Of a stretch of 64,000 nt of DNA, positions 37,238 to 45,385 are shown in pieces (the first letter of the stretch is position 1; every line of letters starts with the position of its first letter). Source of the DNA: GCA-2708415 sp964353185 (lineage in GTDB: Bacteria > Pseudomonadota > Alphaproteobacteria > Micavibrionales > Micavibrionaceae); the NCBI GenBank assembly GCA_964353185.1, contig CAYGUV010000001.1, positions 62,001 through 126,000 of the forward strand, in the 5' to 3' direction. The position numbers and the translations under genes were made by a program. The notes below the pieces were generated by a model, which was not told where the DNA came from, did not search any database, and was given only the letters and a program-made list of their open reading frames with translations.

Positions 37238-38237
37238 AGTTCACCAATTGTGGCTGCCCAAATACATGTCTTTGTTCTCTCTTTACAGGAGATATGTATT
37301 TAAAGCTTGCTCCATTTCTTGTTGTAAACTCTGCATATAAATTACCGTGTGACCTTCTGTAATCAGAATCTGCGTGAACTACAAGAGCTAATTCTTCACC
37401 CGTTTGCGGATTGTGATCTGTTACAAGAATGCGCAAAGTTCCTAGCACATCTTTTCTAAAAGAAACAGTTACACCAGTTTCAGGATCGTTAAAAACATGC
37501 GAATCTTCGTGAGGATTTAAATTAGTTCCTTGAGGGTTTAGCGTGCGTGATTCTTGACTTGTTTGTTCAAGGTTACTCACATTAATTCCACCATCAGCAT
37601 TGGCAAATTTTTCAATGTTTCCGTCTTCGTTAATTAATACAATCCAAGGTCTATTAGATTTTGGATTCTCGGGTGAAAAGTCTTTAGGGATAATAGTAAT
37701 TTGTGTACGGCCACTTTCAAATCGATCCAGGCTAACATCTGCAATTCTGGTCCTGTTACTTACTTCATCATCGCTAATTTCTTTTCCTAGCCTAGAATAT
37801 TTTCTTTTTTCTTCTTCCAATTCTTCGCCATATAAAAATGTATTAGGATTCTCTAGAATTTTATTAGTATTAAATCCAAATTCTCTTCCGATTTTATTGA
37901 TCTCTCTATAAATCCCAAATGTGCGCATTTCATGCCAACCATAATCTTGAAATAAAAATCCACTTAAAACATCCAAGGGTGTGTCATTGTATACGCTTCC
38001 AACCCCAACTTTGCTATTAAGTGTGATAAAAACGGCTTCTACATCAACGATATTCATATCTTTTTCTTTGAGAAGAAATTCCTCAAACTTATCCAAAACT
38101 GTCCGAACATTATTTTCACGACTGCCAGCATCCCATGGCAAGTCATCCGAAATTATTTCAACCAACCTGTTCTTGATTGATGCTACATTCTCTGCAGCCT
38201 GTCTTTCACGAGTTGTATTAAACATAGACTTGAACAT
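37236..38237 (-). CDS. Unknown 333-residue cytoplasmic protein
   Basis: I do not recognise this protein. It has no signal peptide or membrane span. The N-terminal half is helical and charged (ERQAAENVASIKNRLVEIISDD; EELEEEKRKYSRLGKEISDDE). The C-terminal half looks like beta strands (GRTQITIIPKDFSPENPK, ETGVTVSFRKDVLGTLRILVTD, LYAEFTTRNGASFKYI). AAGGAG lies ten bases before the ATG. It is a lone gene between aspS and the alpha/beta hydrolase. Confidence 0.7.
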   Translation of the reverse strand: MFKSMFNTTRERQAAENVASIKNRLVEIISDDLPWDAGSRENNVRTVLDKFEEFLLKEKDMNIVDVEAVFITLNSKVGVGSVYNDTPLDVLSGFLFQDYGWHEMRTFGIYREINKIGREFGFNTNKILENPNTFLYGEELEEEKRKYSRLGKEISDDEVSNRTRIADVSLDRFESGRTQITIIPKDFSPENPKSNRPWIVLINEDGNIEKFANADGGINVSNLEQTSQESRTLNPQGTNLNPHEDSHVFNDPETGVTVSFRKDVLGTLRILVTDHNPQTGEELALVVHADSDYRRSHGNLYAEFTTRNGASFKYISPVKREQRHVFGQPQLVN

Positions 38238-38338
38238 GGGCTAACTCCTTAAACTAAATATTAATTAGAATTTACTTTTACATAAAAAATATTAAGAAAT
38301 AGTTAATTTTTATTACAAACTATGTTAATTTTACAGAA

Positions 38339-39160
38339 ATGAACTTATATCGTTTAAAAAAAGCTAAAAAAGTTATATCTACCATCCTCATTATCTATCT
38401 TTCTTTCGTGACGGCGCTATATCTCGCGCAGCGGAAGATGATTTATTTCCCTGATCGCGAGGTTGCGGCGTTGCCTGATATTCCTAATCTTTCAATAGAT
38501 GTGATGAATGTCACCACAGATGATGACGTCCTTTTACGTGGTTGGCATGTGCAGGCCGCAAAAGATAAACCAACTATCGTCTTCTTTCATGGTAATGCCT
38601 CTCGGCATGAGGCCAGCCTCTGGAAATCTCTCCCCTTCATTGAAAATGACGGCTATGGTTTTCTATCTATCGGTTATCGCGGTTATGGCGGCAATGAAGG
38701 CAAACCAAGTGAGCAGGGGTTCTATAAAGATTCTCGCGCTTTTATTGACGCTTTAATTAAATCTGGCTTGTCCGAAGATAATATCATTCTCTATGGCCAA
38801 TCCATCGGCACGGGCGTCGCCGTTCAAATGGCGGCTGAATTTCCAAACGCCCGCGCGATGATTTTGGAATCCCCCTACACCAGCCTTGTGGACGTGGCCG
38901 CCGCGAAATATTTCTTTGTACCTGTGCGTTTTTTGTTGAAGGATCGTTTTGACAGCCTATCTAAAATTTCTGACATCAAAATACGGACGCTTATTATTCA
39001 TGGGCGCAATGACCGCATCATCCCCTTTAAATATGGACAAAAATTATATGATACCGCGAACGACCCGAAAAAATTCATCGCGTTAGAGGGGGTAGGGCAC
39101 AACGATATCCCGCGAGAGCGTGTCTATGATGAAGTCATCAATTTCTTAAAAGAAAACTAA
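38339..39160 (+). CDS. Membrane-anchored alpha/beta hydrolase (BEM46/ABHD13-like)
   Basis: A 273-residue serine hydrolase with an N-terminal membrane anchor (VISTILIIYLSFVTALYLA). The oxyanion loop is VFFHGNAS, the nucleophile elbow GQSIGTG, the acid lies in IIHGRNDRIIPF and the histidine in GVGHNDI. The sequence YFPDREVAALPDIP after the anchor is typical of the BEM46 group, whose substrates are mostly unknown. Its stop codon forms part of a bidirectional terminator. Confidence 0.88.
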   Translation: MNLYRLKKAKKVISTILIIYLSFVTALYLAQRKMIYFPDREVAALPDIPNLSIDVMNVTTDDDVLLRGWHVQAAKDKPTIVFFHGNASRHEASLWKSLPFIENDGYGFLSIGYRGYGGNEGKPSEQGFYKDSRAFIDALIKSGLSEDNIILYGQSIGTGVAVQMAAEFPNARAMILESPYTSLVDVAAAKYFFVPVRFLLKDRFDSLSKISDIKIRTLIIHGRNDRIIPFKYGQKLYDTANDPKKFIALEGVGHNDIPRERVYDEVINFLKEN

Positions 39161-39179
39161 GCTTCGCTTATCCTTTTTT
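39158..39179. terminator. Bidirectional terminator between the hydrolase and PhnA-like genes
   Basis: TAAGC (39158-39162), loop TTC, GCTTA (39166-39170), then TCCTTTTTT on the + strand and, read from the other side, GTTTTCTTTT. It contains the stop codons of both convergent genes. Confidence 0.6.
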
Positions 39180-39410
39180 CACAAACTCTGTCCGCAATAC
39201 CAATCCTTTTATTTGCTTGGTGGAGCATTCAATCTCTTCTGGTTTATACGGGTTCACGCGGATGTTCTTTACTAACGTTCCGCGTTTTAAGGTTTGACCC
39301 GCGCCTTTAACTTTTAAATCTTTGATTAATGTGACGCTGTCGCCATCGACCAATTCATTGCCGTTGCAATCCACAACCTTCACATCATCGTCGTTATCAT
39401 CATAACTCAT
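39168..39410 (-). CDS. PhnA/YjdM C-terminal domain protein
   Basis: An 80-residue protein whose sequence VVDCNGNELVDGDSVTLIKDLKVKG, TLKRGTLVKNI and LRTEFVKKG is that of the PhnA (YjdM) domain without the N-terminal zinc ribbon. Despite its historical name the domain is not established as a phosphonate enzyme. A single gene convergent with the hydrolase. Confidence 0.88.
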   Translation of the reverse strand: MSYDDNDDDVKVVDCNGNELVDGDSVTLIKDLKVKGAGQTLKRGTLVKNIRVNPYKPEEIECSTKQIKGLVLRTEFVKKG

Positions 39411-39464
39411 TCGATATTCCTTTTTTCTTAACCAACCATACGGGGCGGGGACGTATTTTGCCAG

Positions 39465-39614
39465 ATGAAAAAATTTCTTATATGTGGTATAATTATATCA
39501 CTGTCCGCTTCACAAACGCGGCACCGCCCTGCGGGAGAAAACGCAGACGCTTCATTCATTGGCTGTACGTCTTTTTGCGTGTTGAATTATGCCCTCACCA
39601 TAAAAACAAACTGA
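39465..39614 (+). CDS. Candidate 49-residue secreted peptide
   Basis: An open frame of 49 codons with a textbook signal-peptide start (MKKFLICGIIISLSASQ) followed by a short hydrophilic part and two cysteines spaced C-x3-C (FIGCTSFCVLNY). The 279-base stretch 39411-39689 is otherwise empty and the coding part is richer in G+C than its surroundings. The ribosome-binding site is weak (GGGGACG about 12 bases upstream). A TGGTATAAT sequence within it resembles an extended -10 box, so the stretch could instead be the promoter and leader of something else. Confidence 0.4.
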   Translation: MKKFLICGIIISLSASQTRHRPAGENADASFIGCTSFCVLNYALTIKTN

Positions 39615-39689
39615 TAAAATCTTTATTTTGAACTTAATAAGCTATGGTTTGTTAAATTTACTAATATTTGTAGTTTTATAGAGGGAAAT

Positions 39690-41228
39690 ATGCGTTTTTT
39701 AATCTTATTAATTGGGACAATTTTGTTGTCATCCATGCCACTATCATCTGTGTCCGCACAAACGACAGATAATAGTTCGGTTTCGGTTGATAAAGAAAAT
39801 GTCACAAATTTAATCGAAACATTAGAAAGTGAAACGGCACGTAAGCAATTTATCTCTAATTTAAAAACGATGGTAGATGCCAAAGAAGACCAAGATTCAG
39901 AAGATGTTTCGGCCGTCACAGATGCGCTTGGCATTGATAATTGGGTTAGTCGCTTGACAAAATCTTACGAAAAAACGCTTGAGAAATATGGGATGGATAA
40001 ATCTGTTCTTGGTAAAATTATCGTGACTGTCATTGCGATGATTATTTCTTTAGCTTTTCTTTTCTTAGTGCATAAACTAGGCAGTATTTTAAGAAATAAA
40101 GTCATATCCTTTAATCAAAAAACACATGTCTCTCATAATCGCTTTCGGCTTTATTCACGCATGATGCGCTACTTCGGTTATGTGGTTGTTACGGCGTTGC
40201 TGGTCTTTACGCTAAATAATATTTGGGATTTGGTTGACGTTAGCTTTTTGGACTACGACATATTTGGCCAATTTATGGGACAAATTGCCAGTCTCGCATT
40301 AATTGTCTTAGTTGGAATTGCTGTATGGGAAGCGCTCAATTATGCTATTGAAAAAGGGATGCGCTCCGCAAGCGGTGATAATTCCACACGCTTACAAACT
40401 ATTCTGCCAATTGTTAGAAACGTATTTTTTATCGCTTTTTCTATATTATTCGTACTCATCATATTATCCGAATTTGGAATAGATATTATGCCATTACTCG
40501 CCGGGGCAGGGGTGCTGGGGATTGCGGTTGGTTTTGGCGCGCAAACGATGGTCAAAGATTTCCTGACTGGATTTATCATTATTTTGGAAGATTTAATTCA
40601 AGTGGGTGATGTCGCTACACTTGGTGGAAAAACAGGTTTGATTGAACGCATTACAATCCGCAAAGTCCAAATGCGCGCATTAGATGGGACAGTCATGACC
40701 GTTCCATTTGGCGAGATTACAGTTGTTGAGAACTTAACAAAAGAATTTAGTTTTTACCTTATGGATGTTGGTGTCGCGTACCGTGAAAACACGGATGAAG
40801 TCATTGGCTATATGCGTGAAGTGGATGAGGAATTACGCAAGGACGAAGACTTTAAAGACCTTATCTTAGCGCCAATTGAAATTTTAGGCGTTGATCAATT
40901 TGCCGATAGTGCGGTTGTAATTAAAGCACGTATTAAAACAAAGCCTATTCGACAATGGGATGTAGGACGTGAATATAACCGTCGTATGAAATTTAAATTT
41001 GATGAACAAGGTGTTGAAATACCATTCCCACATCAAACAATTTACTTTGGTGAAGATAAAAAAGGGAATGCTCCATCTGCCCCTATTCGTTTGCAAAAAG
41101 AGGATGAAGATGGACAAACAAAAACTAAAGATACCGACCGTGAAAAGAGCAAGAGCACAAATAAAGCGATAGAATGTGCTGATGCAAATGGTAGGATGCT
41201 GAATAAAAGAAACCCCGAGAAAGCTTAG
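39690..41228 (+). CDS. MscS-family mechanosensitive channel
   Basis: A 512-residue protein with signal peptide (cleaved near VSA), a periplasmic acidic helical segment, four or five membrane spans and the MscS core. The pore helix GVLGIAVGFGAQTMVKDFLTG and the following FIIILEDLIQVGD beta domain are diagnostic. The C-terminal beta domain ends with GVEIPFPHQTIYF, followed by a polar tail (KDTDREKSKSTNK) whose last codons are also part of a hairpin. GAGGG precedes the start. Opens in response to membrane tension to relieve osmotic downshock. Confidence 0.92.
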   Translation: MRFLILLIGTILLSSMPLSSVSAQTTDNSSVSVDKENVTNLIETLESETARKQFISNLKTMVDAKEDQDSEDVSAVTDALGIDNWVSRLTKSYEKTLEKYGMDKSVLGKIIVTVIAMIISLAFLFLVHKLGSILRNKVISFNQKTHVSHNRFRLYSRMMRYFGYVVVTALLVFTLNNIWDLVDVSFLDYDIFGQFMGQIASLALIVLVGIAVWEALNYAIEKGMRSASGDNSTRLQTILPIVRNVFFIAFSILFVLIILSEFGIDIMPLLAGAGVLGIAVGFGAQTMVKDFLTGFIIILEDLIQVGDVATLGGKTGLIERITIRKVQMRALDGTVMTVPFGEITVVENLTKEFSFYLMDVGVAYRENTDEVIGYMREVDEELRKDEDFKDLILAPIEILGVDQFADSAVVIKARIKTKPIRQWDVGREYNRRMKFKFDEQGVEIPFPHQTIYFGEDKKGNAPSAPIRLQKEDEDGQTKTKDTDREKSKSTNKAIECADANGRMLNKRNPEKA

Positions 41229-41243
41229 GGGGCAATCTCGGGG
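41213..41243 (-). terminator. Terminator of the diguanylate cyclase gene, inside the mscS 3' end
   Basis: CCCCGAGA (41213-41220) pairs perfectly with TCTCGGGG (41236-41243). Read on the minus strand the hairpin is followed by TTTCTTTTATT, so it terminates the convergent GGDEF gene; half of it is coding sequence of the mscS gene. Confidence 0.7.
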
Positions 41244-41251
41244 CTAGGGAA

Positions 41252-41291
41252 CGCCTGCCTTAGGGTTCACGGTAAGGGAGGGCGGCAGGCG
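41252..41291. repeat. Second large hairpin between mscS and the GGDEF gene
   Basis: CGCCTGCC (41252-41259) pairs with GGCAGGCG (41284-41291); inside it CCTTA and TAAGG can pair further. No good T run follows on either strand, so it may act as an RNA 3'-end stabiliser or a separate RNA structure. Confidence 0.5.
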
Positions 41292-41314
41292 AAAGCTGTT
41301 CTTTTATAGAGCGA

Positions 41315-42031
41315 TTAGCACAAAGCAGTAGATTCTATTTTTTTGTTATTCTTATTTTGATACATCTGGTGATCGGCTTTTTTAAAGACGTTTTCTAATT
41401 CATCGCCTTTTTTATATTCAACAAAACCCAGAGAAGCACGTATATGAATTTCTGATTTATCTTTAATAAATGATAAGTTATTTAATTTTTTTATGATTAT
41501 TTCTGCTCTGTTTAATGCTTGCTTTCCTGTTGTGTCGGAAAATAATAAAATAAATTCATCACCGCCTAGACGTGCGGAAAAATCCATTTTTCGTACATCG
41601 CTATTGAGAGTTTTTCCAACTAATTTTAAAGCTTTATCACCAATATCATGACCAAATTTATCGTTGATCATTTTAAAATTATCTAGATCAATCATGATCA
41701 AAAGACCACCTTTGGAATATTGACGATTGGTTCGGTCTAACTCTTTTTCTAAAGCATTAAAAAATCCACGTCGGTTTAGAAGCCCTGTTAGCTCGTCAGT
41801 ATTACAAAGTGCTTCCAATTCACGAATACGTCTTTCAGATTGAACAATTAAATGACGTGCTTGTTTCAAAAGAGATAAAGTAAAGTGACGTGAAGACCAC
41901 CAGTTTTTCTCTTTATTTAAAGGTGGTTTTTCTTGCTGAAGATAAGAAAAAACCTCATCGGCATTGTCGATCCATTTGCCGCGCTGTTTTGTATTGAAGC
42001 CAAAGCTTGACTCTTTTGTCTGTGTTTGCAT
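41315..42031 (-). CDS. Diguanylate cyclase (GGDEF domain)
   Basis: A 238-residue cytoplasmic protein. About 80 N-terminal residues include a helical segment (LSLLKQARHLIVQSERRIRELEAL) that likely dimerises. The GGDEF domain follows with DELTGLLNRRGF, the active motif RLGGDEF and an intact inhibitory RxxD site (RKMD, five residues before GGDEF). It should make c-di-GMP and be feedback inhibited. No sensory domain is evident. TTAGGAAA lies before the start. Convergent with mscS. Confidence 0.9.
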   Translation of the reverse strand: MQTQTKESSFGFNTKQRGKWIDNADEVFSYLQQEKPPLNKEKNWWSSRHFTLSLLKQARHLIVQSERRIRELEALCNTDELTGLLNRRGFFNALEKELDRTNRQYSKGGLLIMIDLDNFKMINDKFGHDIGDKALKLVGKTLNSDVRKMDFSARLGGDEFILLFSDTTGKQALNRAEIIIKKLNNLSFIKDKSEIHIRASLGFVEYKKGDELENVFKKADHQMYQNKNNKKIESTALC

Positions 42032-42223
42032 TTTCCTAACCCTATTTTTATAACCGTCCTAAAAAAGTATTGCGAAACACATGCCAAGACATAATACGCA
42101 TTTAAATCAATGGTTTATATCGATCCTATGGTTTTGTAAGGTGAGTTAAAACTGACTAGTATATAAAAATTACCACCCTAAAGGGGCAAGCTTTACCGCC
42201 TCATTTATTATTAGTGTAAATAT

Positions 42224-42252
42224 TTTACCAAATCTTATTATTCACGTATGAT
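42224..42252 (+). promoter_or_regulatory. Promoter for the EipB-like gene
   Basis: TTTACC (42224-42229), 17-base spacer, TATGAT (42247-42252), 30 bases before the preferred ATG. The rest of the 250-base divergent intergenic region 42032-42282 shows no other clear feature. Confidence 0.45.
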
Positions 42253-42282
42253 GTATTTAAAATTATAGAATTGGATCTTTTA

Positions 42283-43134
42283 ATGGTGACTCGTTTAATA
42301 TTTATGTGTTTGTTTTTTGTTGTACTTTTTCAGAATACATCTGATGCATCAGGATTATTTAGTAAAGATAAATTTTCTTATGAACAGGCAAAAAAAGCAT
42401 TAGAACCGCATAAAGCTATATATGATATTGACTTGGTTGCAACACGAAGCGGTTCTCCAATTATAAATATTAGCGGAAAAATGTTTTATGAGTGGAAAAA
42501 AAGCTGTGCTGGGTGGATTACAGATCATCGTTTTAACTTAGTATATGAATACGCTGATGGACCTAGTTTAACAATTACATCTGATTTTTCAACATATGAA
42601 AGTTTTGATGGAAAAGAATTTACGTTTTCATCAAGACGAAAACGTAATGATGAATTGTACCAAGAATTTCGTGGTACTGCAGAAATTGATGGTGGAAAAA
42701 GCAATGCGACATATTCTATTCCAGAGAATTTGAGCTTTGATCTGGATGATAAATCAAGTTTCCCAATGAAACACACAATTCAAATGATACAGCACATCAT
42801 GAACAACGATAAATTTTTCAATGCGGTTGTCTTTGACGGTAGTGACGACGAGGGTCCAGTTGAAATAAATGCTTTTATCGGTAAGAAAGTAAAATCAGAC
42901 AATAGATTAGCCAAATTGGAAGCGATTGATCCTAAATTATTAGAACCATCTGCACGTAATATACGTATGGCCGTTTTTCCTGTTAAAGATGATAGTGCTA
43001 CGTCAGATTATGAAATGACCCTCGTTTTTCACGAAAATGGCGTTATTTCGGATATGTTAGTTGATTACGATGATTTTTCTGTAACGCAGAAACTTATTGC
43101 TCTGGAAGAGATAGTTCCCGTTTCTTGTAATTAA
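42283..43134 (+). CDS. EipB-like periplasmic envelope protein (DUF1849)
   Basis: A 283-residue secreted protein with signal peptide (RLIFMCLFFVVLF). The mature start LEPHKAIYDIDLVATRSGSPI and the CAGWITDHRF segment match DUF1849, the family of Brucella EipB, a beta-spiral protein needed for envelope integrity. EipB has a conserved disulfide; the matching cysteines here are Cys75 and the penultimate Cys282 (VSCN). A TTG 12 bases upstream is in frame, but the ATG has TTGGA before it. It precedes divK by 70 bases. Confidence 0.85.
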   Translation: MVTRLIFMCLFFVVLFQNTSDASGLFSKDKFSYEQAKKALEPHKAIYDIDLVATRSGSPIINISGKMFYEWKKSCAGWITDHRFNLVYEYADGPSLTITSDFSTYESFDGKEFTFSSRRKRNDELYQEFRGTAEIDGGKSNATYSIPENLSFDLDDKSSFPMKHTIQMIQHIMNNDKFFNAVVFDGSDDEGPVEINAFIGKKVKSDNRLAKLEAIDPKLLEPSARNIRMAVFPVKDDSATSDYEMTLVFHENGVISDMLVDYDDFSVTQKLIALEEIVPVSCN

Positions 43135-43167
43135 CGCACAAAGTCAATTAATTAGTGTGTAATTTCT

Positions 43168-43196
43168 TTATCTATTTTTAACATTTAAGGTATAAT
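43168..43196 (+). promoter_or_regulatory. Promoter immediately upstream of divK
   Basis: TTATCT (43168-43173), 17-base spacer and a perfect TATAAT (43191-43196). The annotated ATG starts only eight bases after the -10 box, so transcription would begin at or next to the start codon. Confidence 0.45.
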
Positions 43197-43204
43197 TTAT
43201 TACT

Positions 43205-43582
43205 ATGTCTAAAAATATGTCAAAAACAGTCCTGATCGTTGAAGATAATGAGTTGAATATGAAATTATTTCGCGACTTATTAGAAGCGCATAATTTTCAA
43301 ACAATAGAAACGAATGACGGCAATAGTGTCTTGGACATTGCCCGAGAAAAGAAACCTGATTTAATTTTGATGGATATTCAATTGCCTGAAATTTCAGGGT
43401 TAGATGTAACAAAGATGTTAAAAGCGGACCCTGAGTTAAGTGGCATTCCTGTTATTGCGGTAACTGCGTTTGCGATGAAGGGGGACGAAGAAAAAATAAG
43501 AGAGGGTGGTTGTGAGGACTATCTATCAAAACCAATCTCTATTACTGAATTTTTAAATGTTGTTCAAAAATATTTAGATTAA
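43205..43582 (+). CDS. divK: DivK single-domain response regulator
   Basis: A 125-residue stand-alone receiver domain. Phosphoacceptor Asp57 lies in LILMDIQLPE, with the acidic pocket in VEDNELNMKLF, the conserved Thr in AVTAF and Lys in YLSKPI. VEDNELNMKLFRDLLEA is typical of DivK, which relays PleC and DivJ signals to cell-cycle kinases and diguanylate cyclases. pleD follows by 15 bases, the same pair as in Caulobacter. A second in-frame ATG at 43217 gives MSKTVLIVEDN and may be the true start; no Shine-Dalgarno precedes either. Confidence 0.92.
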   Translation: MSKNMSKTVLIVEDNELNMKLFRDLLEAHNFQTIETNDGNSVLDIAREKKPDLILMDIQLPEISGLDVTKMLKADPELSGIPVIAVTAFAMKGDEEKIREGGCEDYLSKPISITEFLNVVQKYLD

Positions 43583-43597
43583 AGAAAAGAGTATTAT

Positions 43598-45028
43598 ATG
43601 TCTGCAAGAGTCCTTGTCGTTGATGATATTTTGCCTAACGTTAAATTGTTAGAAGCAAAGTTAGCCAGTGAATATTATGAAGTTTTAACGGCCACTAGCG
43701 GTGCGGAAGCATTGGAAAAAGTTGAATCTGAAGCGCCTGATATTATTTTATTGGACGTTATGATGCCTGGCATGGATGGTTTTGAGGTTTGCCAACGAAT
43801 AAAATCTAATCCAGCATTTGCACATATTCCTGTTGTGATGGTGACGGCTTTGACGGATGCTACTGATCGGGTAAAGGGATTAGAGGCGGGTGCCGACGAT
43901 TTCCTAAGCAAACCGCTAAATGATACAGCGTTAATGGCGCGTGTACGCTCGCTAGTGCGGTTAAAGATGACGGTCGATGAATGGCGTGTGCGTGAGAATA
44001 CAGCCTCTCAGTTAGGTGTTTCAGAAGAAAATATAAGTGCGATGGATGAATCCTATGAGGGCTCAAGCGTTCTTATGGTCGAAGATCAATCATATGATAG
44101 TGAAAAGGTTGAAAAGACACTATTCAAAGATAAGAGCAGTGTAACCATTGTTGAGAGTGGCTCCGAGGCGATGCAAAAGATAATGGCAAATAAATATGAT
44201 CTGATGATCGTAAGTTTAAATCTAGAAACAGAAGATGGCTTACGTTTATGTTCACATCTTAGATCGACTGAGCGTACACGCTCTATACCTATTTTAATGG
44301 TGGCTGCAGAAGATGATATGTCACGTATTGCGCATGGTTTAGAAATTGGAGCGCATGATTACATTATGCGTCCTATCGATGGAAATGAATTGCTAGCCCG
44401 TGTGCGTACACAAGTCCGCCGTAAACGATTTCAAGAACGGTTGAAATCAAGTTATGAGATTAGTTTGTCAATGGCACTTACTGATGCTTTGACAGGGTTA
44501 TATAATCGTCGATATTTTGATGTTCATTTCCAAAAGCTTTTACAAAAAAATGAGAGAAGCCGTAAGCCTTTGGGCATTTTAATTGTTGATATTGATAATT
44601 TTAAAGCGGTAAATGATACATATGGCCATGGTGTTGGTGACGAGATTTTAAAAGAATTTGCACACCGAATACAAGATAGATTGCGTGGATTTGATATGGT
44701 CGCAAGAATGGGTGGGGAAGAGTTTGTTGTCTTACTTCCCGATGTAACCGAAGATATGGCCCATACGGTCGCAGAGAGATTGCGCTCCGTCATCGCGGAC
44801 AAACCATTTAAGTGTAAAGTGCCTGATGGTGCATTAAAGATTACAACATCATTAGGTGGTACTATTGTTAAAGCTGGCACGAAAGTAGATGCTTTAGATG
44901 CGTTAAAAGAGGCTGATGATGCACTTTATGCTGCTAAAGAAGGAGGGCGCAATGCTTCTTATTTTCATGAAAGAGGGCGGTTAGACCCTGATCAGCATCA
45001 GCCAGAGCCTCGAATGTTCTTAGATTAG
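43598..45028 (+). CDS. pleD: PleD diguanylate cyclase response regulator
   Basis: A 476-residue REC-REC-GGDEF protein. REC1 has phosphoacceptor Asp53 (LLDVMMPGMDGFEV). REC2 is degenerate: the expected Asp position reads Ser (LMIVSLNLETEDG), as expected for the adaptor domain used in dimerisation. The output domain has DALTGLYNRRYF, MGGEEF and the inhibitory site RGFD, so c-di-GMP synthesis with product inhibition is expected. In Caulobacter PleD acts at the pole in the swarmer-to-stalked transition. Co-transcribed with divK. Confidence 0.95.
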   Translation: MSARVLVVDDILPNVKLLEAKLASEYYEVLTATSGAEALEKVESEAPDIILLDVMMPGMDGFEVCQRIKSNPAFAHIPVVMVTALTDATDRVKGLEAGADDFLSKPLNDTALMARVRSLVRLKMTVDEWRVRENTASQLGVSEENISAMDESYEGSSVLMVEDQSYDSEKVEKTLFKDKSSVTIVESGSEAMQKIMANKYDLMIVSLNLETEDGLRLCSHLRSTERTRSIPILMVAAEDDMSRIAHGLEIGAHDYIMRPIDGNELLARVRTQVRRKRFQERLKSSYEISLSMALTDALTGLYNRRYFDVHFQKLLQKNERSRKPLGILIVDIDNFKAVNDTYGHGVGDEILKEFAHRIQDRLRGFDMVARMGGEEFVVLLPDVTEDMAHTVAERLRSVIADKPFKCKVPDGALKITTSLGGTIVKAGTKVDALDALKEADDALYAAKEGGRNASYFHERGRLDPDQHQPEPRMFLD

Positions 45029-45040
45029 AGATATAGCTAT

Positions 45041-45075
45041 AAAAAAACGCCCTTTAATGAGGGCGTTGATTTTTT
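45041..45075. terminator. Bidirectional terminator between pleD and rpmG
   Basis: AACGCCCT (45046-45053) and AGGGCGTT (45060-45067) form a perfect stem with a six-base loop, with six Ts on the + side and seven on the minus side. Confidence 0.88.
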
Positions 45076-45091
45076 AATAATCCTAAAAAGA

Positions 45092-45298
45092 CTATTTTTT
45101 GTGTGGAGGCATTTTCTTTTCTTCAAAAAGAACATGTGCGCCCTTACGACCAGTTTTGGCATTAATTGCCCAAGGGTCATATTTCATCATTTTTAATTTC
45201 TCGGTCGCTGTCTTTGGGTTTTTCTTTTTGTAGTAGCGATAGCCTGTTCCTGCAGAACTTTCCATACGTACTTTTACAGCATTTGAATTTTTAGCCAT
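45092..45298 (-). CDS. rpmG: 50S ribosomal protein L33, slightly extended
   Basis: Small large-subunit protein. AVKVRMESSAGTGYRYYKKKNP and EKLKMMKYDPWA are the L33 core. Length 68 is longer than the usual 50-56, because of extra residues after KYDP (INAKTGRKGAH) and a tail ending PPHKK. The cysteine (zinc) motif of some L33 forms is absent, as in most proteobacteria. It sits between pleD and rnr as in many alphaproteobacteria. Confidence 0.92.
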   Translation of the reverse strand: MAKNSNAVKVRMESSAGTGYRYYKKKNPKTATEKLKMMKYDPWAINAKTGRKGAHVLFEEKKMPPHKK

Positions 45299-45385
45299 TT
45301 ATCTGTCCTTTATTCGAATTAGACCACGGAATATAGGCATTTTCCTGCCGAAGTCAAGCCTTGCATACGCAAAACTATGTTTTTT

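Noticed and set aside
39485..39493. Extended -10 box TGGTATAAT as promoter of an sRNA or of mscS
   Set aside because: No matching -35 box and it falls within the candidate peptide frame; kept only as an alternative reading.
39500..39600. tRNA or known small RNA in the GC-richer intergenic stretch
   Set aside because: No T-loop consensus, no acceptor stem, and no SRP or 6S signature could be found; the open frame explains it better.
42120..42210. Possible riboswitch upstream of the EipB-like gene
   Set aside because: The short GGGGCAAGC-type segment does not fold into or match any riboswitch core I know, and it lies upstream of the likely promoter.
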